DNA of 64,000 nucleotides from Aceticella autotrophica (GTDB taxonomy: Bacteria > Bacillota > Thermoanaerobacteria > Thermoanaerobacterales > Thermoanaerobacteraceae). Location of the stretch: NCBI RefSeq assembly GCF_017357865.1, contig NZ_CP060096.1, positions 2,095,001 through 2,159,000 of the forward strand, written 5' to 3'. Made by a program: the position numbers and the translations under genes. Numbering within the stretch: the first letter of the stretch is position 1; the number at the start of each line of letters is the position of its first letter. The notes below the pieces were generated by a model, which was not told where the DNA came from, searched no databases, and saw only the letters and a list, made by a program, of their open reading frames with translations. Positions 1 to 7,959 of the stretch are shown here, one piece after another.

Positions 1-27
1 GTACCTCCTAAAAATTTTAATAAACTA

Positions 28-56
28 ATTATATTACACCAATTACATTATGTGAA
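28..56 (-). promoter_or_regulatory. sigma-A promoter for a gene left of the window
   Basis: Reading the minus strand there is TTCACA, a 17-bp spacer and a perfect TATAAT, followed by a GGAGG Shine-Dalgarno at positions 3-7. The promoter lies downstream of lysS and fires leftwards into a gene whose start codon is just outside the window. In many Clostridia ctsR follows lysS, but nothing visible here proves that. Confidence 0.6.
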
Positions 57-120
57 GTCTCTTGCATAAATTTTAAGATTCTATGCGGGGCTTTCCACTG
101 TATTGACAACAGCTTTATCA

Positions 121-1623
121 TTAATCCTCGGCTTCACTTTGTTCAATCCTCGGTTTCATAGTCGGGAAAAGTATGACATCCCTTATGGAATAGGCATCTG
201 TCATAAACATTATTAATCTATCTATTCCTATGCCAAGCCCTCCTGTCGGCGGTAAGCCTACTTCTAACGCATTTATAAAATCTTCATCCATCATATGCGC
301 CTCTTCATCTCCGGCTTCTCTCTGCTTAAGCTGTTCTATAAACCTTTCTTTCTGGTCTATAGGGTCATTAAGCTCTGAAAAGGCATTGGCTACTTCCCTG
401 CCGTAAATAAATGCTTCAAATCTTGATGTCAGTGCAGGATTATCATGCTTTCTCTTAGCAAGGGGCGATATTTCAACAGGATAATCTATTACAAATGTCG
501 GCTGAAGAAGATGGCTTTCAACAAGCTCATCAAATACCAGTGCAATGATATCACCTTTTTTCATCCCTTCCCTTACCTCAAGGTGCTGCTTTTTAGCTAT
601 TTCTACAGCTTCTTCATCAGTATTGACTTTATCAAAATCAATATTAAGATATTCTTTTATGGCATCAATCATTGAAAGCCTTCTCCATGGTGGTGTAAGG
701 TCTATTTCCGTTCCCTGATAGATTATTTTTGTATTGCCGTTGACCTTCTCCACCACATATGCGAATAAATTTTCCGTCAATTCCATCATGCCATAATAAT
801 CGGTATATGCCTCGTATACTTCCAAAAGGGTAAATTCAGGATTATGCCTTATATCCATCCCTTCATTTCTAAATACCCTTCCCATCTCATACACTTTCTC
901 TAATCCGCCAACTATAAGTCTTTTCAAGTGCAATTCAAGTGCTATCCTTAAATACATATCTATATCAAGTGCATTATGATGTGTAATGAAAGGTCTTGCA
1001 GCAGCACCTCCTGCCACCGTATGAAGCATTGGTGTTTCAACCTCTATAAACCCTTTATTGTCAAGAAATTCTCTAATAGCTTTTATTATTGCAGTTCTCT
1101 TTAAAAAGATTTCTTTAACATCAGGATTAATTATTAAATCTGTATATCTCTGCCTATATCTTAAATCAGGGTCTTTAAGACCATGCCACTTCTCTGGAAG
1201 TATCTGCAGGGATTTCGACAAAAGCTTGAAATCCTGCACCCTTAATGTTATTTCACCTGTCTTCGACTTGAATACCTCACCGGTAACCCCTATAATATCA
1301 CCTATATCAAGCAGCTTAAATATTTCATAATTTTTATTTCCTACAATATCAAGTTTAAAATAAAGCTGAATCCTGCCCTCCCTATCCTGCAAATCTGCAA
1401 ATGAAGCTTTGCCATGCCCTCTTTTAGACATAATCCGCCCTGCTATCGTAACAACCTTTCCTTCAAATTGTTCATACATTTTCTTAATATCAAATGTATT
1501 ATTTGTTCTCTCAAATCTATCTATTCCATATGGTTCTACCCCGAGCTCTCTCAACTCATTTAGTTTATTTCTTCTAATCTGCAAAAGTTCATTAATGTTT
1601 TCTGTGTCCTTCGTATTTGACAT
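121..1623 (-). CDS. lysS: lysyl-tRNA synthetase, class II
   Basis: Charges tRNA-Lys with lysine in the cytoplasm. The 500-residue protein has an N-terminal OB-fold anticodon-binding domain (around [19 protein letters not shown]) and a class II catalytic core with motif 2 ([15 protein letters not shown]) and motif 3 ([12 protein letters not shown]) near the C terminus. Length is normal for the family. I chose the ATG at 1623 because GGAGG sits 6 nt upstream; the longer reading frame from 1656 would run into greA. It lies 16 bp behind greA and is probably co-transcribed with it, a common pairing in Firmicutes. Confidence 0.96.
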   Translation of the reverse strand: MSNTKDTENINELLQIRRNKLNELRELGVEPYGIDRFERTNNTFDIKKMYEQFEGKVVTIAGRIMSKRGHGKASFADLQDREGRIQLYFKLDIVGNKNYEIFKLLDIGDIIGVTGEVFKSKTGEITLRVQDFKLLSKSLQILPEKWHGLKDPDLRYRQRYTDLIINPDVKEIFLKRTAIIKAIREFLDNKGFIEVETPMLHTVAGGAAARPFITHHNALDIDMYLRIALELHLKRLIVGGLEKVYEMGRVFRNEGMDIRHNPEFTLLEVYEAYTDYYGMMELTENLFAYVVEKVNGNTKIIYQGTEIDLTPPWRRLSMIDAIKEYLNIDFDKVNTDEEAVEIAKKQHLEVREGMKKGDIIALVFDELVESHLLQPTFVIDYPVEISPLAKRKHDNPALTSRFEAFIYGREVANAFSELNDPIDQKERFIEQLKQREAGDEEAHMMDEDFINALEVGLPPTGGLGIGIDRLIMFMTDAYSIRDVILFPTMKPRIEQSEAED

Positions 1624-1639
1624 ATTATTCCTCCAAATT

Positions 1640-2113
1640 TTATTTTCGTATTTCAAGTATCTTTAACTTAATAATACCGACAGGTACTTCAACTGTCACA
1701 ACATCACCAACTTTTTTGCCCAACAGTGCTTTCCCTATTGGAGATTCATCAGATATCTTGTAGTTCATAGGGTCTGCTTCGGTTGATCCTACAATTGCAT
1801 ATTCAACCTCTTCTTTAGAATCCTCATCATAGACCTTCACCCTGCATCCAATATTAACAGCATCAATCATAATATCTTCTTCATCAATAACTTTCGCATT
1901 TCTAAGCATTGCTTCAATTGTTGCTATTCTTCCTTCTACAAATGCCTGCTCATTTTTTGCTTCATCATATTCTGAGTTTTCACTTAAGTCTCCAAAGGCG
2001 CGGGCTTGTTTTATTTTTTCTGTAATTTCCGGTCTTTTTACAACTTTTAAATACTCCAGTTCTTCTTCTAATTTTTTCAATCCCTCATATGTTAATATTA
2101 CAGGTTTAACCAT
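1640..2113 (-). CDS. greA: transcription elongation factor GreA
   Basis: GreA enters the RNA polymerase secondary channel and stimulates cleavage of backtracked RNA. The 157 residues are the family's usual length: an N-terminal antiparallel coiled coil (about 1-75) with the acidic tip sequence [16 protein letters not shown], then a C-terminal FKBP-like domain with [14 protein letters not shown]. The ATG follows an AAAGGAGA ribosome site. It is first in a greA-lysS unit. The region upstream holds a long hairpin and then the insertion sequence, so the IS now separates greA from the gene at 4050-5144. Confidence 0.96.
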   Translation of the reverse strand: MVKPVILTYEGLKKLEEELEYLKVVKRPEITEKIKQARAFGDLSENSEYDEAKNEQAFVEGRIATIEAMLRNAKVIDEEDIMIDAVNIGCRVKVYDEDSKEEVEYAIVGSTEADPMNYKISDESPIGKALLGKKVGDVVTVEVPVGIIKLKILEIRK

Positions 2114-2176
2114 AGTACAATCTCCTTTATTAATAAATTTATTTTTTTCTATCTCGTTTTAAGCGCTTATATGCTA

Positions 2177-2220
2177 ATATAATACACAAGCACTGCAGTA
2201 GCAGTGCTTGTGTATTATAT
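2177..2220. terminator. 20-bp perfect hairpin between greA and the IS
   Basis: A perfect inverted repeat with 20-bp arms (2177-2196 and 2201-2220) around the 4-nt loop AGTA. There is no long U-tract on the minus strand and only a short T-run on the plus strand, so it may be a bidirectional terminator or an mRNA-stabilising hairpin rather than a textbook intrinsic terminator. Confidence 0.5.
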
Positions 2221-2261
2221 TTTATGAGAGATATTATAAAACAGTTTACAAATAAAGTCAA

Positions 2262-2278
2262 GATTAAATTGTGCTGTT
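2262..2278. repeat. left target-site duplication of IS copy 1
   Basis: GATTAAATTGTGCTGTT directly abuts the left IS end and recurs exactly at 4048-4064. The next base is T on both sides, so the duplication could be counted as 17 or 18 bp. Confidence 0.85.
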
Positions 2279-2353
2279 TGTAATTATTCTGTGATAATGT
2301 CATATTGAATTTATTCTGATAAAATGTCATGTATGAGAGAGGAGATATTCAAT

Positions 2354-3691
2354 ATGACTCAAAAAGAAATAAGTCGTCTTAGAGTTATCAATCAGACTAT
2401 TGATAAAATTATAACCGTAAGAGAAGCTGCTGAGCTTCTGGGCCTCAGTGAACGCCAAGTAATAAGGTTAAAAGGAGGGGTTTTAAAAGATGGTCCTGCG
2501 TTCATAATTCATAAAAATAGAGGTAGGAAGCCTAAGCATGCTCTCTCGGATGAAATCGGAACCAAAATTGTTGAGTTAAAACAAACAAAGTACCAAGAGG
2601 CTAATTTCATGCATTTTTCTGAGTTACTGGAAGAACATGAAAATATTAATGTGAGTTATTCTACAATATATAGGATATTGACTAAAGAGGGTATTAAAAG
2701 CCCTAAAAAACATCGTAAGCGTAAATCTCATCATCGAAGAAAGAGAAAGCCTCAAAAGGGAATGCTGGTTCAGATTGATGCTTCTCCACATGAATGGATC
2801 ATAGGAGATAAATCATTTACTCTACATGGAGCTATAGATGACGCTACCGGTGAAATTCTTGCACTTTTTTTTGCTCCTAACGAGTGTATGGAAGGATATT
2901 TCGAAGTCATAAGACAAATCGTTAACAACCATGGTATCCCTATCAGTATATATTCTGACCGTCACACTATCTTTGTCTCTCCTAACAGCGGTAAACTATC
3001 TATAGAAGAACAATTAGAGGGAAAGACAGTTAATTTTACTCAGTTTGAAAGAGCTATGGGAGAGCTTGGAATCAACGTTATTAAGGCTAATTCTCCACAA
3101 GCTAAAGGCCGCATTGAAAAGCTATGGGATACGCTTCAAAGCAGGCTTCCTGTTGAGTTTAAGATTCATGGAATTGATACTATGAAAGCTGCTAATGCAT
3201 TTTTATCGCAATTTATTGTCGCTTACAATGAAAAGTTTGGTGTCGAACCTGAAAATCCTGAACATGCTTTTAGAACGCTTGATTCTAATATTAACCTTGA
3301 TTATATCTTATGCGTAAAGGAAGAGCGTACTATCATTGAAGGGTCTGTTTTTTCTTACAAGGGTAAGTATTATCAACTTATCAAGAATGGTAAAAAGGCT
3401 CCAGCTATGCCCAAAGCTAAACTTACTGTCTTAAGTAGTTCTAAAATAGGCGTAAAAGCTTTCTATGCTGATGTTATATATGATACTTTGCTTCTTGATG
3501 AACGTCCAAAAAAAGAATCTTTAAAGTTATCTAAAGAGAAAACTGTGAAACAAACTATAGTAAAGCCAAGTGCCGATCACCCATGGCGGCATGCACAAAA
3601 GAAGAAGCCCAATTACGCGTATGAAGAAACCGATCGTGAGATCGTTGAAATGCTTAATCAGCTTTTCAATTCTACGCGTGCATGGGCATAG
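2354..3691 (+). CDS. DDE transposase of the IS1202-like element, copy 1
   Basis: Catalyses cut-and-insert of the flanking IS. About 445 residues: an N-terminal HTH (VREAAELLGLSERQVIRL), a second HTH-like region, a basic stretch (KKHRKRKSHHRRKRK), then an rve/integrase-like core with the triad Asp in LVQIDAS, Asp in IYSDRH and Glu in GRIEKLWD. I prefer the ATG at 2354, preceded by GAGGAG; an in-frame ATG at 2324 would add ten residues reaching into the inner terminal repeat. The protein is residue-for-residue the same as that of the second copy, which implies recent movement. Nothing in the gene looks broken. Confidence 0.88.
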   Translation: MTQKEISRLRVINQTIDKIITVREAAELLGLSERQVIRLKGGVLKDGPAFIIHKNRGRKPKHALSDEIGTKIVELKQTKYQEANFMHFSELLEEHENINVSYSTIYRILTKEGIKSPKKHRKRKSHHRRKRKPQKGMLVQIDASPHEWIIGDKSFTLHGAIDDATGEILALFFAPNECMEGYFEVIRQIVNNHGIPISIYSDRHTIFVSPNSGKLSIEEQLEGKTVNFTQFERAMGELGINVIKANSPQAKGRIEKLWDTLQSRLPVEFKIHGIDTMKAANAFLSQFIVAYNEKFGVEPENPEHAFRTLDSNINLDYILCVKEERTIIEGSVFSYKGKYYQLIKNGKKAPAMPKAKLTVLSSSKIGVKAFYADVIYDTLLLDERPKKESLKLSKEKTVKQTIVKPSADHPWRHAQKKKPNYAYEETDREIVEMLNQLFNSTRAWA

Positions 3692-3783
3692 AAAAATATT
3701 GTCATATATTATGATACTCGCTTTGATGGTATTTATCAAGGCTTAATTTCCTATGCCTTTTTTAAGGTTTCTCTTTTAAAGAG

Positions 3784-3845
3784 ATGTATAGAATAAATTG
3801 CATGTTTTTATGTCTTTAGATTACAAGACATAATATTCTATACAT
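3784..3845. repeat. nested hairpin in the IS non-coding tail
   Basis: The 356-bp segment between the transposase stop and the right IS end contains no gene. It holds a 12-bp perfect outer stem (3784-3795 with 3834-3845) stacked directly on a 9-bp inner stem (3808-3816 with 3825-3833), with an 8-nt loop and a one-sided 12-nt bulge. The same structure is at 24943-25004 in copy 2. It could be a transposase terminator or a structural DNA/RNA element. Confidence 0.6.
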
Positions 3846-4047
3846 AGTATATCTACAATTAACGCGTGCTTTGAAAGGCTCTTCGACAATTTTATATTAT
3901 TATCAATTCAAAATCTTTTGCTACAATTTTACTTCGTTTTAAGAAAAATTTGTTACCATCACTGAAACATAAAAGCATATTTAAACATGACATTTTCACT
4001 GAATAAATTTGCTCTTTTTTAGGTGACATTTTCACAGACTATTGACA

Positions 4048-4064
4048 GATTAAATTGTGCTGTT
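4048..4064. repeat. right target-site duplication of IS copy 1
   Basis: Exact repeat of 2262-2278. It contains the TAA stop codon of the neighbouring minus-strand gene (4050-4052), so the insertion left that reading frame intact. Confidence 0.85.
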
Positions 4065-5144
4065 TTTATGTTGTTTCAATCTTTTTTCTGCATTTTTTTT
4101 GATGCTGTTTATCTGTTCCATCGTAACCGCTCTTTCAAAACTTCTAAAACCTCCAAGCTTAAAACCATGTTTTTTTGCAAGTTTTGATATTTCATCTACC
4201 TGTTCAACAGTCAAATCTCTTCCAAGTGAATAATTTTCAATTCTTCCTTCCATAGCAAGTATCATTGTTTCCGCCATACATGCATAGCTGGTTTTTGGCG
4301 GGAAACCAAAATTAAAATGAAAATCTACATCACCGGGCACTTCAACAACTCCGCCTTCGATTACAAATACATCATCCCTTAAATTTACGATTTCTTTTGA
4401 TATGTCCCTTGGTCTTGCAACATCACATACAACAGCACCTGGTTTTAGATATTCCGGTTTTATTACAGTATCAACCGCACTTGTTACAGTAACTACAATA
4501 TCAGCATTTTTTAAAGCATCAGCAACATTTGAAGTTGTATGTACAGCAATACCGGTTTTTAATAAAAGATATTCCCTGAACTCATCAAGTCTTTCTTTGT
4601 TTCGTGCAACAAGGGTCATATATTTTGCTTCCCTCGAAAGTATCTCGGCACATACCTTACCTATGGAACCTGTCGCACCAATTACAACAATTTCTGAGTC
4701 CCTGATATCCTTACCCATTAATTCGGCTGCTTTCTTAGTACCTTCAATAGCAGTAGCAATTGTATAACTATTTCCTGATGTTACCGCTATATTTAAGTTT
4801 TTGGCAATGGTTATTCCGGCATCCCCCACAACAGATGTTAAGGCGCCAAGCCCAACTATATCCGCCCCAAGCTTTTCTGCCATTTTACCTGCTTTTATAA
4901 TTTTCTTTATGACGTAATCTTCCGGCAAACTTATCATCTGACTCGATATTAAAGGTACTGCCACAAACCACCCCTTTGTCTCTGAATACCTGCTTTTAAC
5001 ACCGGTTATTTCAGACACCTTTTGAGGCGGAAGCATTTTCACAAATCCTTCAACAAATTTTCTGGGCAATTTGTTCATTATTTTATATTTGCGACTAACA
5101 TCTTCATACTCTATCGGATGTATTATAAAAGCAAATTTATGCAC
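4050..5144 (-). CDS. acyl-ACP reductase (AAR)-like NAD(P)-dependent reductase
   Basis: A 364-residue protein resembling cyanobacterial long-chain acyl-ACP reductase along most of its length. The Rossmann motif GATGSIG is at residues 156-162, and a cysteine in SYACMAE at residue 289 lines up with the acyl-enzyme cysteine of AAR (ACFAE); the following EGRIENYSLGR...HGF segment also matches. Databases often label such clostridial proteins shikimate/quinate dehydrogenase, which the motifs do not support. A GTG at 5144 with GGGAGG upstream is the best start; the ATG at 5180 would overlap the preceding gene. It is last in a three-gene unit with 5161-6081 and the HTH gene. The IS ends 2 bp beyond its stop. 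The substrate is unproven; a thioester-to-aldehyde reduction is my inference. Confidence 0.72.
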   Translation of the reverse strand: MHKFAFIIHPIEYEDVSRKYKIMNKLPRKFVEGFVKMLPPQKVSEITGVKSRYSETKGWFVAVPLISSQMISLPEDYVIKKIIKAGKMAEKLGADIVGLGALTSVVGDAGITIAKNLNIAVTSGNSYTIATAIEGTKKAAELMGKDIRDSEIVVIGATGSIGKVCAEILSREAKYMTLVARNKERLDEFREYLLLKTGIAVHTTSNVADALKNADIVVTVTSAVDTVIKPEYLKPGAVVCDVARPRDISKEIVNLRDDVFVIEGGVVEVPGDVDFHFNFGFPPKTSYACMAETMILAMEGRIENYSLGRDLTVEQVDEISKLAKKHGFKLGGFRSFERAVTMEQINSIKKNAEKRLKQHKNSTI

Positions 5145-5160
5145 ATTAAAACCTCCCGCC

Positions 5161-6081
5161 TTAAGATATTGTAACTTCATTTAAGTATTCAACCCTCGGC
5201 TCAAAACCAATTTTATCAAGAAGTAAATTATAATCCTCTGGTTTCATCTCATCTTGTTTTTTCCCTGCAAGTGAAATAAGAACAGCCTCCATAACATTTG
5301 TTCCAAAAGACCTGCCATTTAAATTAGGAGTCGTTGTGATTAAAAGTTTAACACCCCGTTCCTTCATCATTTTAACATCTTCTTTTGTCACGGTATTTGT
5401 CAGAATTATCTTGCCTTGCATGTTTTCAGGCATGTATTTTTTTATAAAAAGATAATCGCCTGCAATTATATCTGCATTATTATAATATTTTGCATACTTG
5501 CTGCTGTTTATTGTCAATTGTTTATCACCCGTTGGATAAAGCATCTTAAAAGGTAATCTAACTATAATTGGCGCCGCAATGGCTGCAAGACTATATAAAA
5601 ATTTAAGGGAATGGATTGGAAATGGTATACCCAGTGCAAATATCAAATCCCCCATCGTAAGGTCTGCGCCATATTCACTAAATGCCTGCGTCATCCCAAA
5701 CCTGTCCATCGCACTAACTATTAAAACTTTTTTATTTCTCAAATCTATAATTCCTTTGTCCTGTATGTATTTTACAACCTTTCTCTCAAGGGTATTTTTA
5801 AGCCCCGAGCCATCAACAATAGGTGTTACTTTTGCAGCATTTTTAAGGGGAATAGCATCTTTTATGACATACCTCTTATTACCTGCAAATAAATAAAGGT
5901 CTATGCCCCCCATACCAAATGCATCAACTTTTCCGTCTAATTCTTTTATAAGCTTTTTTGCCGCATTTACATCTCCATCTGTACCAATGCGTTCTATAAT
6001 AAATTTTTCTCCAAGTATCTCAACCTCAACTTTATTATTTCTGGTAGATGAACCGATACTAACACTAACAATCCTTTTCAA
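5161..6081 (-). CDS. conserved protein partnered with the AAR-like reductase
   Basis: 306 residues, no recognised catalytic motif that I can name. The N-terminal half contains a glycine-rich DAFGMGGIDLYL stretch; a hydrophobic section around residues 168-200 (LIFALGIPFPIHSLKFLYSLAAIAAPIIV) could be membrane-embedded. Homologues are commonly auto-annotated as quinate 5-dehydrogenase, which I regard as weakly founded. The start is TTG at 6081 with a strong AAGGAGGT seven bases upstream. It is tightly spaced between the HTH gene (5 bp) and the reductase (16 bp from its stop to the GTG), so it very probably works in the same process. Confidence 0.6.
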   Translation of the reverse strand: MKRIVSVSIGSSTRNNKVEVEILGEKFIIERIGTDGDVNAAKKLIKELDGKVDAFGMGGIDLYLFAGNKRYVIKDAIPLKNAAKVTPIVDGSGLKNTLERKVVKYIQDKGIIDLRNKKVLIVSAMDRFGMTQAFSEYGADLTMGDLIFALGIPFPIHSLKFLYSLAAIAAPIIVRLPFKMLYPTGDKQLTINSSKYAKYYNNADIIAGDYLFIKKYMPENMQGKIILTNTVTKEDVKMMKERGVKLLITTTPNLNGRSFGTNVMEAVLISLAGKKQDEMKPEDYNLLLDKIGFEPRVEYLNEVTIS

Positions 6082-6086
6082 CGATT

Positions 6087-6611
6087 TTACCTCCTTAATT
6101 TATTTAGAACCTCTGTTATTATCTCCGGCTTTACATAGACATCTTCTGTTAGGGGTGAATGACCTATATTTATGCAAATAATATCCCTGTCGAATATAGC
6201 TTCAATCAACTGTGTCCTCTTGTCAGAACCAATAAATATCACAGTATCATATGACTGTATTTTTGCTATAAGGTCCACAACCGTATTGAATAATTCTACA
6301 CCGGACATTTTTTCCGCAATACCCAGCCTTTCTTTTTGAGACAGCAAAAGAATAAAATCAACCCCCCATTCTTTTATCGATTTTTCGATTTCATCCTTGT
6401 TTTTTATCGGAAAACCAACAACAGCTATATTCCCTCCTTTTCTTACCTCGCCTATATTTTCAAGCCTTGATATAAAACTTCTGTCAACTTTAAACTTTTC
6501 TGCGGTATTTTGCTGGGAAAAGCCGTTTTTTCTCATTTCTATCATTTTATCTATCGTATTATGCAATTTCTCCATATTAATAGTTTTATCACCAATTTTT
6601 ACGAATTTCAT
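6087..6611 (-). CDS. HTH (XRE-like) transcriptional regulator
   Basis: 174 residues. A helix-turn-helix lies near residues 30-53 (GFSQQNTAEKFKVDRSFISRLENI); the remainder is an alpha/beta domain (GNIAVVGFPI, DTVIFIGSDKR) that may sense a ligand. I chose the ATG at 6611 because GGGGGGAG precedes it; the longer frame from 6689 would extend across the likely promoter. First gene of the three-gene unit with the AAR-like reductase, so it probably autoregulates that unit. A perfect palindrome lies in its leader (6624-6633). Confidence 0.75.
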   Translation of the reverse strand: MKFVKIGDKTINMEKLHNTIDKMIEMRKNGFSQQNTAEKFKVDRSFISRLENIGEVRKGGNIAVVGFPIKNKDEIEKSIKEWGVDFILLLSQKERLGIAEKMSGVELFNTVVDLIAKIQSYDTVIFIGSDKRTQLIEAIFDRDIICINIGHSPLTEDVYVKPEIITEVLNKLRR

Positions 6612-6623
6612 CTTGCTCCCCCC

Positions 6624-6633
6624 TTGTGCACAA
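6624..6633. promoter_or_regulatory. candidate operator TTGTGCACAA
   Basis: A perfect 10-bp palindrome in the leader of the HTH gene, between the -10 box and the ribosome-binding site. Its position suits a repressor site for the adjacent regulator, but this is inference from one short site. Confidence 0.3.
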
Positions 6634-6654
6634 AATGTGTTCATGACATATATA

Positions 6655-6683
6655 ATTTTACTACCATCTACTGTATATTTCAA
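6655..6683 (-). promoter_or_regulatory. sigma-A promoter of the HTH / AAR-like unit
   Basis: Minus strand: TTGAAA, 17-bp spacer, TAAAAT, about 45 bp upstream of the ATG at 6611. Confidence 0.6.
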
Positions 6684-6755
6684 TAGCAATTACATCATTT
6701 AGTGAAATTTTCATATATGATAATATCTTCATTATCAAAAAAACCCTATTTTACA

Positions 6756-7928
6756 TTACTTCATTTTTATTGGTTCTGATGTTAATCCAACCCGCTTAAT
6801 TTTTGCCTTTACGCTGATATTTATCTTAACCTCAGGATAAATATCCTCCCATCTATCCTTTAATTTTTCCCAATCTGCGGGATCCTTTTTGTGTATCCTA
6901 TCACCAAAACCTACAACATCAACCTTATATTTCTTCTGAACTGTATTAAGCCCTCTTTGAACTTTTTCCTTAAGCTTTTCCTCTTGAAGCTTCTGAAGTT
7001 TAAGAATCATTTTAGGATCTGAGAGATTGTATTTTACCTCCTGTTCTACTAAATTTGATTCAACATATATCTCTACATTAAATGATACATTTTCTTCATT
7101 TATAATTGGAGTAATTTTTGCATCAGTCTTTGTAACCAAAAATGATATATGGGTTTTTTCTCCTTCAGGTCCTTTATCAAGAACAAAGGTTGAACGCTTT
7201 ATCTTATTTAACACCAGCATAATACCTTTTATTTCATCTTCATTGAGGATTCCTATCATTTTATCCTTTTTAAATACCGCAGCACCTACACATCTCACCT
7301 GACTGGGTTTACCATTCTCTTTAATTATTTCAAGTCTGCAAACCATAGGCTGCTTTTTTTCTGCTTCAAGTGCTTCAATAAAATCGTTTATATCAGACAC
7401 ATATGCACATGAGGTGTTTGTCTGGTTTTGTATCATACCAACAACTTCCTTATATGGATATTTTTCAAGTCCTTTTGGTATTTTCATAAGGTCGTCAAGG
7501 CTGCCACCGGAAACAACAATCAAATATGATGTCCTTCTAAGCTCAGGATTTCTTGTAATAAAATCCAGCGCACCATATATGCCGCTTTTTGCATATTTTT
7601 CGCTTAAAAAAATTATCTCATTCTGCTGTAAAAATAATTTTCTCGACAGTTCGGTATTGAAATTTGCATATGCCTTTGCAAAATCAACACCTTTAGAATC
7701 ATAAACCTCATATGGCTTACCGGCAGCACCTCCGCCTCCTCCTCCGATTCCTCCTGCTCCCGCAAGGACACTGGGCTTTAAAACCTGTATAGTTAGCTTA
7801 ACCATCCCATTATTTGTCTTATCTATACCAATCCCCTGAACAAATCCCAGTTCATTTATCTCTCTTTTATCCCAACATCCGGTTACTAACATTAATATTA
7901 TTATTAATAATATTAATAACCTTTTCAT
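6756..7928 (-). CDS. Ger(x)C family spore germination lipoprotein
   Basis: C subunit of a nutrient germinant receptor in the inner spore membrane. 390 residues, starting with a lipoprotein signal whose lipobox ends LVTGC (lipidated Cys18), followed by the family's typical WDKREINELGFVQGIGID opening. An odd glycine run (AGAGGIGGGGGGAAGK, about residues 56-71) sits in a loop near the N terminus. ATG preceded by AAGGAGG. It lies 31 bp downstream of the A-subunit gene. The permease-like B subunit, usual in such operons, is not present beside them. Confidence 0.9.
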   Translation of the reverse strand: MKRLLILLIIILMLVTGCWDKREINELGFVQGIGIDKTNNGMVKLTIQVLKPSVLAGAGGIGGGGGGAAGKPYEVYDSKGVDFAKAYANFNTELSRKLFLQQNEIIFLSEKYAKSGIYGALDFITRNPELRRTSYLIVVSGGSLDDLMKIPKGLEKYPYKEVVGMIQNQTNTSCAYVSDINDFIEALEAEKKQPMVCRLEIIKENGKPSQVRCVGAAVFKKDKMIGILNEDEIKGIMLVLNKIKRSTFVLDKGPEGEKTHISFLVTKTDAKITPIINEENVSFNVEIYVESNLVEQEVKYNLSDPKMILKLQKLQEEKLKEKVQRGLNTVQKKYKVDVVGFGDRIHKKDPADWEKLKDRWEDIYPEVKINISVKAKIKRVGLTSEPIKMK

Positions 7929-7959
7929 AAGAATTCCTCCTTATTAAAACGATGGATTA

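Larger units (their letters stand above)
2279..4047 (+). mobile_element. complete IS1202-like (ISNCY) insertion sequence, copy 1
   Basis: A 1,769-bp element bounded by imperfect terminal inverted repeats (TGTAATTATTCTGTG.. at left; TGTCAATAGTCTGTG.. inward from the right; 20 of the first 24 positions match). Each end carries a second, nested copy of the ATTCTG-GATAATGTCA-type motif about 24 bp further in, probably tandem transposase-binding sites. It holds one DDE transposase gene and a 356-bp non-coding tail. A 17-bp target duplication flanks it. From memory, long duplications (about 15-29 bp) are a hallmark of the IS1202 family. A copy of identical length with the same encoded transposase lies inverted at 24741-26509. 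Confidence 0.9.

Noticed and set aside
2139-2330. 63-residue minus-strand frame spanning the greA upstream region and the IS end
   Set aside because: It crosses the IS boundary and the 20-bp hairpin and has no ribosome-binding site.
3527-3739. Second gene inside the IS on the opposite strand (70 codons, also at 25049-25261)
   Set aside because: It is antisense to the transposase C terminus with no ribosome site; likely a shadow frame.
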